64,000 nt of DNA, taken from Peltaster fructicola (Eukaryota; Ascomycota; Dothideomycetes). The stretch spans positions 1,550,001-1,614,000 of the forward strand of contig CP051143.1 of NCBI GenBank assembly GCA_001592805.2, in the 5' to 3' direction. A program made the position numbers and the translations under genes. Below the pieces are notes generated by a model. It had not been told where the DNA came from. It did not search any database and worked only from the letters and a program-made list of their open reading frames with translations. Of the stretch, positions 20,049 through 30,056 are shown piece after piece (the stretch's first letter is position 1; each line of letters starts with the position of its first letter).

Positions 20049-20526
20049 GTGGGTAAAAGGTCTGCTCGCATGTATGATATTGTTGTGATAGGTAGCTGGT
20101 GTGAGAGATGTCAGAACTGATGCGCACTGCTCGAGCCTTGCCTGTCATCGTACAGCTTCAGTATCAGAGCTATAGTCTCAACTCAAGTATATGAGCTGTA
20201 GCGGGCTAAGACAATGCCTGGCGAGCTGTGGGCTGCAGAACAGACCAGTGCTGTCGTGGTCGAAGCTGTCCTGGTCAGGGTAGCATCGCAGACCTCAGCT
20301 TCGCACCACGTGCTGTTATGAAAGAGCCTCGATGGCTCCTCTAATGAACGCGGTGTTTTCCGGGTTAGCAGAATAGCTCAATTGTCTCACCTCCTTGAAA
20401 CCCCCGGGTGGAAGCTCCTTTATTGCAGATCTCCTCGTTCGATGTTCGTCACTCTGATTCCTCTTGGACCTCGCTTCCTTTTCGTATGAACACCAGGCTT
20501 GCTGAGGAGCCGCGCGCTTTGACGCG
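20049..20526. other. Intergenic, no gene recognised
   Basis: About 480 bp between the HET gene and the phospholipase first exon. No recognisable gene or repeat. Confidence 0.5.
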
Positions 20527-23046
20527 ATGTCACAAAAGCAGGAATTGTAAGTGGTCCTTACGCGCGAAAATAGTGGTGCTGCTTTGTGGGCTGGCTGGCT
20601 GCTACTGCTGCTGAACGGCAAGCTGTGCCGCTCTCCCAGACGACAATGATTGTCAAGAGAAGAACCATGCTGACCAGCGACTGATGGTTGAAGCACCTTC
20701 AGGCGAAGTGAGACAGTGCAGCAGGCCGAATATGAGCAGGCCATCTATGACGCACAGCATCGCGACCACGGCCACCATTTCTTCCAGCACCACGACAATC
20801 ACAGCGGAACCACCGAGACCACGCAGACGGACACACCGGACACTGCCTTCCAGAAGATGAACGTGCAGGATGACGACGAGCATGCATCTCAAAGCAGCAG
20901 CAGTGGCGGTAAGCGCGAGAAGATCAAAGGCAAGGTGCGGAACTTTTATGAAAATGTCATCAAGCCAGCATTCCCGGAGGCCATCCAGGATATCAAAATC
21001 ATGAGTGGTCTCACCTCACTGGAAACCAAGGTCAAGAAAGAACTCTCGGATCCTGCTGTCTTCCCCGAGGTCGAGTGGGTCGCTGAGGTGCGAAGAGGTA
21101 CTGGTCTTTGTCCACAGGAACAGGACTTCCTAGCCAAGCGGAAAGCCAAGACCAGGGATGCCTTCGCTAAGTATATGGGCCTGAGCCCTGGAGACGTCCA
21201 CCCGGACGACGTGCCGACCATATCTTTCGGTGGAAGTGGTGGCGGTTTCCGAGCCATGCTTGGTTGTCTAGGCTACATGCAAGAAATGAAGCGAGTCGGC
21301 CTTTGGGATTGCTTGACCTATGTGTCTGGCGTATCTGGATCCTGCTGGTCTCTGGCAGCATACTACACCTTCGGCGATGGTAACGTACAGAAGGTCATAG
21401 ACCATTGCAAGCGCCGTTTCTCACCATATCATCCATTGTCTGGTGAGGCCATTCGCACTATCCTGAGTTCTCCTGGTGGTGCGCGCACAACCCTTGGACC
21501 AGTCATCCAGAAGAGTAAAAGTGGCTTGCAGACTGTCGCGATGGACTTGTACTCAGTCTTCACTACCGGTTGGATCTTTCTACAGGACGATCCAGTCAAC
21601 CACCCTGGAGGTACAGCACACAAGGAAGTTGCAGGCTACCAGACGAATTGGTATCGATGGACGTCAGCAAGCAAGTTTGTGAACGATGGCAGCGAGCCTA
21701 TGCCTATCATGACAGCCATCAGGCACGAGCGACCATGGAAGGATTGGAAGGACAAAGAACATCCATTCAGTAATGCTGATCACTCTCAAGGAGACCATGC
21801 AGATGCGCCAGACGCCTGGTTTCAATGGTTCGAATTCACTCCGTATGAAGTCGGTTGTGACGAGATTGCAGCCTGGGTACCGACATGGGGTTTCGGCAGA
21901 CCATACGACGGAGGCAAGTCCACTATGCAGCTGCCGGAGCAGTCTTTAGCCTTGCTCCTTGGCCTAGCCACCAGTGCACCTGCTGGACCACTCACCTCGT
22001 ACATCACCACCATTAGCAGGAATCTGCCGCCAGGCTTCCTGGGCAACTCTGTTCATTCACTTGCCCGTGGTGTGTCTCGTCTTTGGGGCAAGAAGGGAAC
22101 AGACGAGTTTCAGGAGCATCATCCATTACATGCTTGTAATGAGCACAACTTCATGTTTCACTACACACAAGTTCCCAAGGGAGAAGGCCGTCCACCTGGT
22201 CTCGAAAACTCACCCCGGATCCACCTAATCGACAGTGGTATGGACAACAACTGCCCTACATACGTTTTGCTGCATCCTGAGCGACAAGCAGATGTCATCA
22301 TTAACATGGATGCTTCAAGTGATGTTCAGAAAGATACATTTCCGGAGCGTGTCGACCAGATCGGCTGCCGTCGTGGTGTCAAATTCACGAAGAGACATGA
22401 TGTCAAGGCTGGCGAGGACCCAAAGGATCCAAATCGCTTCAATGGTTTATATGCCCAGATCTACGACGGCAAGCCGATTGACCGTCCCAAGACTGTGAAG
22501 GACTCGTATGGACGTACAGTGTCCAACCCGCCTGCTCCAACATACAAGCGAGAGTGCACAATGATATACATGCCGCTGCTACCCAACGAGCGAGCAGTGC
22601 CGGACTTCGATCCTTCGACTGCAAAGTTTTCGGGCTCATACAATCTCGTGTGGACGCCAGAGCAAGTCGAAACGTTGGTCAGGGTGTGCTTTGGCAACTT
22701 CGAAGACGGCGAGGCCACTGTCAAAGAGGCTCTCCATGAAGCCTGGCAAAGGCGCAAAGCAGAACGAGAAGGTGGCCATCCAAATGCACCTGCGACGATT
22801 GCGGAAGAGGCGCCTTCACAGTCAGGCGCGAGAACGAATGCCACTACAGCTCCTGAAGCTGCGCTTCCTGCACCTGGTCATGGTGATGCTACCACTGGCG
22901 CTACAGATACACAGCCACCTAAGGTGCCAGCAACTACACACCCAGATGTCCCTGGCATTGGTCATACGGCGATACAAACGGCCGCAGCAGCTGTCACTGC
23001 TACCAGTGCGCACACAAAGGATACAGATAATTCTGCTGCCGCTTGA
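20527..23046 (+). CDS. Cytosolic phospholipase A2 (cPLA2/PLA2c catalytic domain)
   Basis: The long frame starts at 20716 without an ATG. A 20-nt first exon ending in a strong donor (ATG at 20527, GTAAGT at 20547) joins the acceptor at 20708 in frame to give MSQKQEFETVQQAEYEQ, total 785 aa. The alternative is an internal ATG at 20857. The catalytic domain has FGGSGGGFRAMLGCLGY (oxyanion region) and the nucleophile elbow VSGVSGSCWS at about residue 214. The DSGMDNNCPTYVLL Asp block completes the Ser-Asp dyad of the cPLA2 group. The FGGSGG loop and the WxQWFEFTPYE region fit fungal PLA2c. There is no C2 domain and no signal peptide, so it is probably cytosolic. The tail is Ala/Thr-rich and disordered. 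It lies between two HET genes. Confidence 0.88.
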
Positions 23047-23115
23047 ACACTGATATACAAGTCTTGGCGCTTGACGATCTAATGATGTAGAAATTCTAGA
23101 TGATGAAACGCTCTA

Positions 23116-23945
23116 CTACAACAAAGCTTTTTCGATCTTGATGCTGGCGTGCCCTGTTGTCGACTTTGCCAATGTTATACTTCGCATGTCCTTGACAATC
23201 CAATCAGGTCCAGCAGCTTTCACTACGTCGATGGAGTGCGTCGTTGCGAGTGCGATGACCTTGTAGCCTGCTGCCTTGCCAGCTCTAATGCCTGCTGGAG
23301 CGTCCTCGAATACCGCCGTGCGTTCTGGTCGAGCGAGTGGCTGCTTAAAGGTTGCCGCGACTCGCTGTGCTCCCAGTTGATAGCATGCTGGGTCTGGCTT
23401 GCCCTTGGCTACATCCTCAGCAGTGACCATAGTCTCCGGGATAGCCAGCTTCATCCGGTCAAGCCATCCAGTGACCAGTGGTCTTGTTCCAGATGTTACT
23501 ATGCCCCACGGAATACCAGCTTCAGTGATTGTGTCCAGGAGAGCACGGCTACCTTCGATCTCGACAGCGTCTGACCCGTATTGCTTCGGAACGAGACCTT
23601 CGCGATGGCTGACAACTGTGAGCGTCAATCAGCGGGCGTCGTAACCATGAGCGAAGTATTGTACACTCCCAGTTGGCCAGTTCTGGTTTTAAGATTGCTA
23701 ACACATCAATGCTTCGTCGACCATGAGATGTCTCAAGGATGACTGTACAAAGTCAGTAGGTGCTCGTGATAGGAATCACCATGCGTACCGTCACCATCAA
23801 CGCCGATCTCCTTCCCTAGCTGGTGCCAGTACTTGATTATCGCAGGTGTTGAGTCTATGATAGTTCCATCCATATCAAACAAGAGTGTGTCGAATTCATG
23901 TGTCTCGGCCGATGCAGCAAATGCATCCTCGCTGGCATGTTGCAT
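23116..23945 (-). CDS. HAD-family phosphatase (glycerol-phosphatase / 2-deoxyglucose-6-phosphatase type)
   Basis: Exons 23945-23789, 23742-23665 and 23615-23116, 244 aa. HAD motif I FDMDGTIIDSTPA has nucleophile Asp and general acid Asp; motif II is IVTSGTR; motif III/IV is KGKPDPACYQLGAQRV followed by VFEDAPAGIRAGKAAG. Sizes and motifs match the GPP1/DOG2 group of cytosolic sugar- or glycerol-phosphate phosphatases. The 78-nt middle exon restores ILETSHGRRSIDVLAILKPE, a typical cap-domain segment. The substrate cannot be fixed from sequence. It converges with the phospholipase gene, 69 bp between stops. Confidence 0.88.
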
Positions 23946-24247
23946 TGTGGATGGCAGACGACTTCAGGTTGTGTTGTCGCTATCGAGTGCCGTCGGGGCG
24001 TCAATTGTGTGAGAAGTTGAGTAGCCGACGTCGAGCAGAAGTGAAGTCACTCGCGCTTCTCAACCAATTCTTGACCTACTAATTTCAGAGCTTGGTCTCG
24101 GATACGTACAACATGTGAGCACAACTTTGTGACCAGTCCTAGCTACTGTCCATTAATCAGTTTGTCTCAAGATGAGATAGTCGTGGCATACATTCTGCCG
24201 CTACAAAGGTGTGTGCCTACACATAGAAGCCTGAGAGCCCACGCACA
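23946..24247. other. Intergenic, no gene recognised
   Basis: About 300 bp, between the HAD gene start and the end of the second HET gene. Nothing recognisable. Confidence 0.5.
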
Positions 24248-26125
24248 TCAACGAACCCTGATCTCTTGCACGCCGAATGCCAGGTCCATCTCAAGTGCTT
24301 CTCCGTGCATTATTCCCTGAAGGTATGCTTCACCAATCAGTTCGTAGCCGTCGTCTTTGTGCCTCAGCAAGTACGGCACGTCACTGCCTAGAACCACAAA
24401 CAATAGATCCCCCTCCTGAGCACCATGAGGAGCCAGTCCCATATAGCCAGTAGCAGTGACGATCACAACTCTGCCGCGAGTTGGACCTAGTGTCATAGTG
24501 TGCAAAGCATTGTGCTCTCTATCCGCATGGAGACCTGCCTCATCCAGGAGACTTTGTCTACGACCATGCTCGTCTCCTATGTAGTAGCCATGCTTGCAAA
24601 GGCCCAGACTCCTTCGTAGGTTCGCGAAAGCATCAAGATGCATCGAGCTGCCCGGTGAGCGGACAACACGTGTGACAGCGATCTCCATGGCCTCGGTCCA
24701 CCACTGCTCAATCAGCCTGTGCGATTGAACGGATGCCTCGCGTCCAGCATGTGCCAGGTGCACAGCACCAGCTGTCTGCACAGTATCGAAGAGCAAGCCT
24801 GAGAGCTGCAAGCCTGAGTCTGGTTGCCAGTCGAAGGTACCCAAGCGAGTCCCACCTGTCTGGAACCGGTGACCTATTCCAAACACCAAAGGTCGTGAAG
24901 CAATGTCCATCGTCCAATCTGGCACCCATGAAGGTAGATCGAGCGTCTGATTCTGTCTGCCTGCACATGAAAGCAGTATCATTGCTTTACGGACCTCTTT
25001 ATCGTCAGCAGACGTCTCCAACCCTTGCTCAGCTCGTCTTTCGTTGAGATGCGTTACTTCACCGATAATGGAGAGCGCAAAGTCGTTGAACAGGCTCTCA
25101 GAAGAGAGTGAGTAGTCTGTCTCAATACTATGCTTGCCGATACCTAGCAGCCCATAGATCTTATCTCGCGGATCTGTGGCACCAAGACAGCGAGACATGA
25201 GTAAGAGATCAAGGATATCAGGCATGTCATCGTCAACATCTTCCGGCTCGTCGAAGAAGACGCCATCGAGCACAGCTCTTCGACTTGTTGGTCTAGACTC
25301 CGGCATTCGTCCTTGATGCCGCATTCTGATCTTGTTGATCTTCGTGAAAGGCAGCTCGAATGCTGTGATGGCTTGGTCCAGCTGGAACACCCGAGGAAGT
25401 GGTCCTTCAAGCAAGGTCACAATCGTGCCTAGCTCGTCCCATGAGATGTTCGATGCTCCAAGGACGAGGTCGACATTCGGATTGAGCACGACCTCCTGCA
25501 CAATCCATGTACGCCAGAACCACGGTCGATGTAGTATAGCTGCCAGAGCTTTCCATCTCTTCGAACTCTGCTTCGGCAGCCCATGCACTTCAAGATCGGC
25601 AGCTTGGAGATCGCATATAGAGCGGTGCTTGGCGATGTGTAGCAGTTGCTGAGCCAGCTGCATGCCTGCTTTGCTGTCATCATAGTCATCACCAAGCCAG
25701 ACAATGACTTTTCGAGCAGCGCGAAAGATGTCGCCCATCATCTGAACCTGTGCATTTCGCTCAGCGACACGATCCTGACAGATACATATCTGGTCGATCC
25801 AGAGCGTTACCACAGCGTCTCTGCGCCTGAATCTACCAAGAGCCTCTACAAGCGTTTTGGTGACCTGCAGACGCTTGCCATTGCAGAAGATGACCTTGTC
25901 TCGAGTACTGGTGCCCCAGACGTAGCTCAAGGCGTCATATTCGATGCGACTAGTGCCTGTGACATAGCTGTCGATAAGATCGATAGCGATGGCTTTGTTG
26001 CCGCTGCCAGGCTGCAGGCGAGCGAGGCGGATGCCGGTCTTTGCACTGATCAGTGGCGCATATCTAAAGTCTGTGCTGGCATCACTCGATTGCTGTGGAC
26101 TCTTCCATCGAGTCAGGCGACTCAT
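24248..26125 (-). CDS. HET-domain protein, 625 aa
   Basis: Single-exon gene. HET signatures: IEYDALSYVWGTST at about residue 61, TLWIDQICICQDRVAERN at about 107 and MGDIFRAARKVIVWLGDDYDD. WFWRTWIVQEVVLNPNVDLVLG and LLMSRCLGATDPRDKIYGLLG follow, standard for the family. The second signature reads ICICQ where most members have ICINQ. The C-terminus ends in LFVVLGSDVPYLLRHKDDG and IGEAYLQGIMHGEAL, the same end module as the first HET protein. The two are only distantly alike outside motifs, so they are not a fresh duplication. The role in non-self recognition is inferred from the family. Confidence 0.92.
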   Translation of the reverse strand: MSRLTRWKSPQQSSDASTDFRYAPLISAKTGIRLARLQPGSGNKAIAIDLIDSYVTGTSRIEYDALSYVWGTSTRDKVIFCNGKRLQVTKTLVEALGRFRRRDAVVTLWIDQICICQDRVAERNAQVQMMGDIFRAARKVIVWLGDDYDDSKAGMQLAQQLLHIAKHRSICDLQAADLEVHGLPKQSSKRWKALAAILHRPWFWRTWIVQEVVLNPNVDLVLGASNISWDELGTIVTLLEGPLPRVFQLDQAITAFELPFTKINKIRMRHQGRMPESRPTSRRAVLDGVFFDEPEDVDDDMPDILDLLLMSRCLGATDPRDKIYGLLGIGKHSIETDYSLSSESLFNDFALSIIGEVTHLNERRAEQGLETSADDKEVRKAMILLSCAGRQNQTLDLPSWVPDWTMDIASRPLVFGIGHRFQTGGTRLGTFDWQPDSGLQLSGLLFDTVQTAGAVHLAHAGREASVQSHRLIEQWWTEAMEIAVTRVVRSPGSSMHLDAFANLRRSLGLCKHGYYIGDEHGRRQSLLDEAGLHADREHNALHTMTLGPTRGRVVIVTATGYMGLAPHGAQEGDLLFVVLGSDVPYLLRHKDDGYELIGEAYLQGIMHGEALEMDLAFGVQEIRVR

Positions 26126-27870
26126 GATGTGCCATGTCTGATCGTTTGTAGCTGAGCCCTGTGAGTCAGGAGGAGTGAAAGTCTACTTGTGACTGCACAT
26201 CTTCCTGGTCTGTGCGTTATTCACTTGCATAATTTTTCAATGCTCACGTCTTTGCGTCTTCACTGCTTCTACCATTGTCCTTGGCAGAACACCAGTTCCA
26301 TCTACACATGACTGGACAGCATGTCACTCCAGGGTCATGGACGTAACTGCATACATGCTCACTCTGACTCTTGTCTGCCTGGCTCATTCCACTTCCTCTA
26401 CAGGCTTGCCAGTGCTTTGCCCTGTTGCTCGTTGAGCACCATATCATACCAAGGCGATACTCGAAGGCTTCCAAGCAAGGACTTGATCTGGTACAGTATC
26501 TTTCCTGTCCTATCTGCACTTATCGTGCATCTCTGCTTCGTCGGCCGCGTCGTAATGTCCAGGTATCCTGCTGCCCGTCGACGAGGTAGTGATGTTGTTC
26601 GCATCTGTCAATCTTCTGAGGCATGCCCGTATCTGCTCAGACACAGAGCCCGGACGAGTGCTAGGATGCTGATCAACGACCCGAGTGATACTATGGTCGT
26701 CCTGCGTCGTGAGTGCATGCCATACCTGAAGTCAACACCCACATCGACGCCGTGGTATCTGCGGTCGCTCACGTCCTCAAAATAGTGCGTGCAGGCACAC
26801 AGACGTGCAAGTGATGAGTTGCAGAGCTACACCTTCATAACCAATTGGCGGTGACTGTATCATTGAGCAATCGAGACACATTCTCAACCGCATCGGAAGC
26901 ATCGCATCGGAACCGACTCGCAGGTACTGTTCTGTTCATGGCGACGACCTGAGACCAAGTTAAGCAACATGCCCAATGGTTGTAGTCGTCGTACAACAGC
27001 CCGAAGTCTCATCCTTGCAGCGTGAATCACCATGCTCGACGTGTGTGTTGGCACGAGCGCAGCATAGGCGGATGATGTGCCAGCAGGCGATAAGTGGTCG
27101 TCGACAAGCCAGCTGCGCAACCCGACACTGTGCGCATAGTCGCTGATGGCACATCAGCTGAAACGTAGTCGTTGTGCTGATGCAGACGATTGCAGGATGG
27201 TGGAAGATGCAAGCGAGCAATTAGGTTTGACCGCCAGGAGACCAGATGCAGCACCATTGGCCGAGACTCCTGCTGACGAGTCCTCACTTCACCAAATCAG
27301 GCGCTGGCGCCGTCGAAACTCTGCATGGTGTAACAGGATCGCATCCTCAGCAGGCGCTTCATCTCCTGAGCACTATCACAGACGCCTCATACCCTCGTCG
27401 TCACTCTCTTTCAGGTCTTCTGGCATTGTCACGTCGTTCATTTCAGCTGCCGCTTTGTGGCTGCTCTTCCGCTCACTATCACTGCAACCGCTCCTTTGAC
27501 AAACACACGCCGGAAACACATCGTCCACCCTGTCGTACGACCATCTTGCACAGTCGCATCTCAAGTACGGTCAAAAGACGTTGTCGAAGTCTACAATCGA
27601 TCCGACAAGACTATGCGCAAGAGCATTCCATCCAGCCTCCTTGAACTTATGCGCATGTGATAGTCTGGAACACAGTCACTAGTCGGTCATTACGAACATC
27701 ACACTCTTTGTGTAGAACACCACTCAACACGAGCACACGCTTGAAGCGTACATCTCGCCAGTCGAGTTCAGCAACTTTGCTTCAGCAGGACTGAGCAGCA
27801 ATCAACAAGCACAAGGACCAAACAACGTCCCTCCCATCACAATCATTTTTCAAGAGCAAGGTACATCACA
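26126..27870. other. Long intergenic stretch, no gene recognised
   Basis: 1.7 kb without a motif-bearing frame. Open frames such as 26321-26785 and 27246-27644 (plus) are Ser/Arg/His-rich and overlap each other in several frames, as expected by chance. The last 150 bp are A/C-rich, probably the 5' leader of the Kch1-like gene. Confidence 0.5.
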
Positions 27871-29397
27871 ATGGGCTGCTGCGGCGACCGAGAAAAGGGC
27901 CCTACGAAGGAGTCGCAGAAATGGGAATACATCACACTGAATGACTTCAAGTCGACGTCGGCATGGAACATGCCAGCATACGTTTGGTTGTGGATCCTCT
28001 TCATTTCTACCATTGTCATCTATGCAGTCGACACCTTCACAGCCGTCAACCTCATCGTCTTCAACAAATGGTCTTCCCAGGTCAAACCAGCGATTCCCTT
28101 CGACTACAGCAAATGGATCTTTGCAGGCTGTATCCTGTTCTCATGGGCATTATGGGGGTTTGAGTGGTTCCGAGCGATCCGTGTCATCAACAGGGGTGGC
28201 GTCGCTGAGAGCTATATGGATCCTTTGGCGGTCTCCCTGCAGAGCATGCGATCCAAAGGCTGGAATCGTTTTCTGGTCTTCGCAGAACTTACCAAGAGTA
28301 AGAAGGGCATGGATTTGGTTGCATTCTTCTCGTATTTTGCGTTCAAGGGCGCCATTCGAATCGTCCTAGCAGAAGGTCCTCGTCAAGTAATCAACACACT
28401 CACGCTCATTGCCGTCATCAAGGCAGACTTCGTGGAGAAGACAGACGGCCATCAGTCTGGCATTGGTCTTTTCTGGTCTAATCTCGGCCAGATGTGGAGC
28501 CAGGACAAGCAACAGGTTGTCATCATTTTCTCAATGATGTACTCACTCTTCATCTGGGTCATCAGCATAATCTGCTTGGCTAGCGCGGCGATTATGTATA
28601 TCGTCTTCCTGTGGCATTACATTCCATCGCAAGATGGAGGACTATCGTCTTTCTGCAAACGCAAGGTTGACAAGCGTTTGGAGAAGATCGTTGAGAGTAA
28701 GGTCAAGGCTGCAATCGAGGAAGAGGAGAGGAAGAAGAGGAAGGCAGAGGAGAAAGACTGGAAAGCAGCACAGAAGGCAGAAAAGAAGGGCAGGCCTATG
28801 GATGGAGCAGCACCAATTGCTCCAGGTATCGCACGACAGCCTACATTACCCAAGCTGGACACTTTCGATGATAAGGACGACGATTCCATGGACAACTATC
28901 CTCTCCGAAGGACGGACACTGCTGGGTCAGTTGCTACACTACCACCATACGCGAGTCGACCTGGTACTAGGAATGAGCATCGACCACCACTGCCGAATTA
29001 CAGCAGCGAGAGGCCGCCACCAGTGCGGTCGGCCACAAACGGATCACAGTGGACCACAGCAAGCTACGAGTCTGATGCGCCATTGCTTGCCAATGCTGCG
29101 CAGAACGGCGAATCACTGCCAGTACGACCACCAACTGCTTTTAGTCGCCAGGACTCGAATGCTTCGTTCGGCCGACAGGATTCTTTTGGGCGTCCGCCAA
29201 TGCCAAGAGCCATGACACCAGGCTCGCAAAGATCGTATTCACCTGCTCCTGGCATGTCTGCAGATGCTAGAGCATTCTCGCCAATGGCTCGGACAGACTT
29301 TTCGCAGAACGCTGGTTACAACGGCGCACAGTACCCATTGCAGAGATCAGAGAGTCCTTCGGCAGACCAATGCAAACAGAGTCACCTGTCGCCATGA
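27871..29397 (+). CDS. Kch1/Prm6-like potassium transport membrane protein; tail probably continues to 30056 in another frame
   Basis: 508 aa as one frame. The N-terminus MGCCGDREKGPTKESQKWEY carries a possible acylation Cys pair. TM segments at about residues 36-58, 85-103 and 210-240 surround FDYSKWIFAGCILFSWALWG, FEWFRAIRVI and KGAIRIVLAEGPRQVINTLT, characteristic of yeast Kch1/Kch2, which mediate low-affinity K+ influx during the mating or cell-death calcium response. The cytosolic tail begins with a Lys/Glu coiled coil (KVKAAIEEEERKKRKAEEKD), then a Pro/Ser/Tyr region. The frame stops at 29397, but the overlapping frame 29343-30056 continues the same composition with six 9-residue repeats. 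A frameshift or an unrecognised intron (for example 29235-29350, GTATTC...CAG, which restores frame) is likely. Confidence 0.85.
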   Translation: MGCCGDREKGPTKESQKWEYITLNDFKSTSAWNMPAYVWLWILFISTIVIYAVDTFTAVNLIVFNKWSSQVKPAIPFDYSKWIFAGCILFSWALWGFEWFRAIRVINRGGVAESYMDPLAVSLQSMRSKGWNRFLVFAELTKSKKGMDLVAFFSYFAFKGAIRIVLAEGPRQVINTLTLIAVIKADFVEKTDGHQSGIGLFWSNLGQMWSQDKQQVVIIFSMMYSLFIWVISIICLASAAIMYIVFLWHYIPSQDGGLSSFCKRKVDKRLEKIVESKVKAAIEEEERKKRKAEEKDWKAAQKAEKKGRPMDGAAPIAPGIARQPTLPKLDTFDDKDDDSMDNYPLRRTDTAGSVATLPPYASRPGTRNEHRPPLPNYSSERPPPVRSATNGSQWTTASYESDAPLLANAAQNGESLPVRPPTAFSRQDSNASFGRQDSFGRPPMPRAMTPGSQRSYSPAPGMSADARAFSPMARTDFSQNAGYNGAQYPLQRSESPSADQCKQSHLSP

Positions 29398-29432
29398 CTC
29401 CTATCGATCGTGTGGGAGCTCCATCGAGAGCA

Positions 29433-29594
29433 GGCACGGCAACATCTTTCGATAGACCAGGCACAACGGCGCCATACAACAGAGCAGCTACAGCGACGCC
29501 ATACGACAGAGCTGGAACTGCAACACCGTACAGCCGGGCAGGTACAGCAACACCATTGGATAGGAATGGAGCCGCCACGCCTTTCGATAGATCA
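29433..29594 (+). repeat. Six tandem 27-nt repeats encoding GTATPYDRA-like units
   Basis: Six degenerate copies (GTATSFDRP, GTTAPYNRA, ATATPYDRA, GTATPYSRA, GTATPLDRN, GAATPFDRS) lie in the frame that ends at 30056. Period conservation in this frame supports it being the coding frame of the Kch1-like tail. Confidence 0.8.
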
Positions 29595-30056
29595 GCCACG
29601 TCTGTCTCTCGACAGCCGACAGCTGCCAGCAATTATTCTTTCAGCAAGCCGCTTCCTCTGCCAAAATCCACACAATCTCTCAACAGATCCTATACAACAA
29701 GCACAACTTCCCAAGCAGAGAGCAATAGCTATGAGATGAAGCCAAATCCATACACCAGCAAAGCATCGACTTCCGACACGCCAAGCACATATACGGCCTT
29801 CAACCCGAACAGAACAGCATCACCTGCTCCTGCTCCACAAAGAAGCAATACTGCTACCTCCCAGGACTATTTCTCACATAAACCAGCACCAGCACCAGCT
29901 GCTGCGTCCAGCCAGAACCTAGCTGCTCATGAAGTTGACAGTCGTGCCAGTGGCGGCTATCTAGAGGATATCGTAAATGATTATGGAGATTCACATACTC
30001 CTGCGGCCGAGTCTCCTTCTGCTGTACATCAACCTGGATGGCATCCACGCTACTGA

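Noticed and set aside
26884-27010. Possible 5S rRNA-like segment (GACCAAGTTAAGCAAC)
   Set aside because: Only a short resemblance; the 5S internal control region and stems cannot be found around it.
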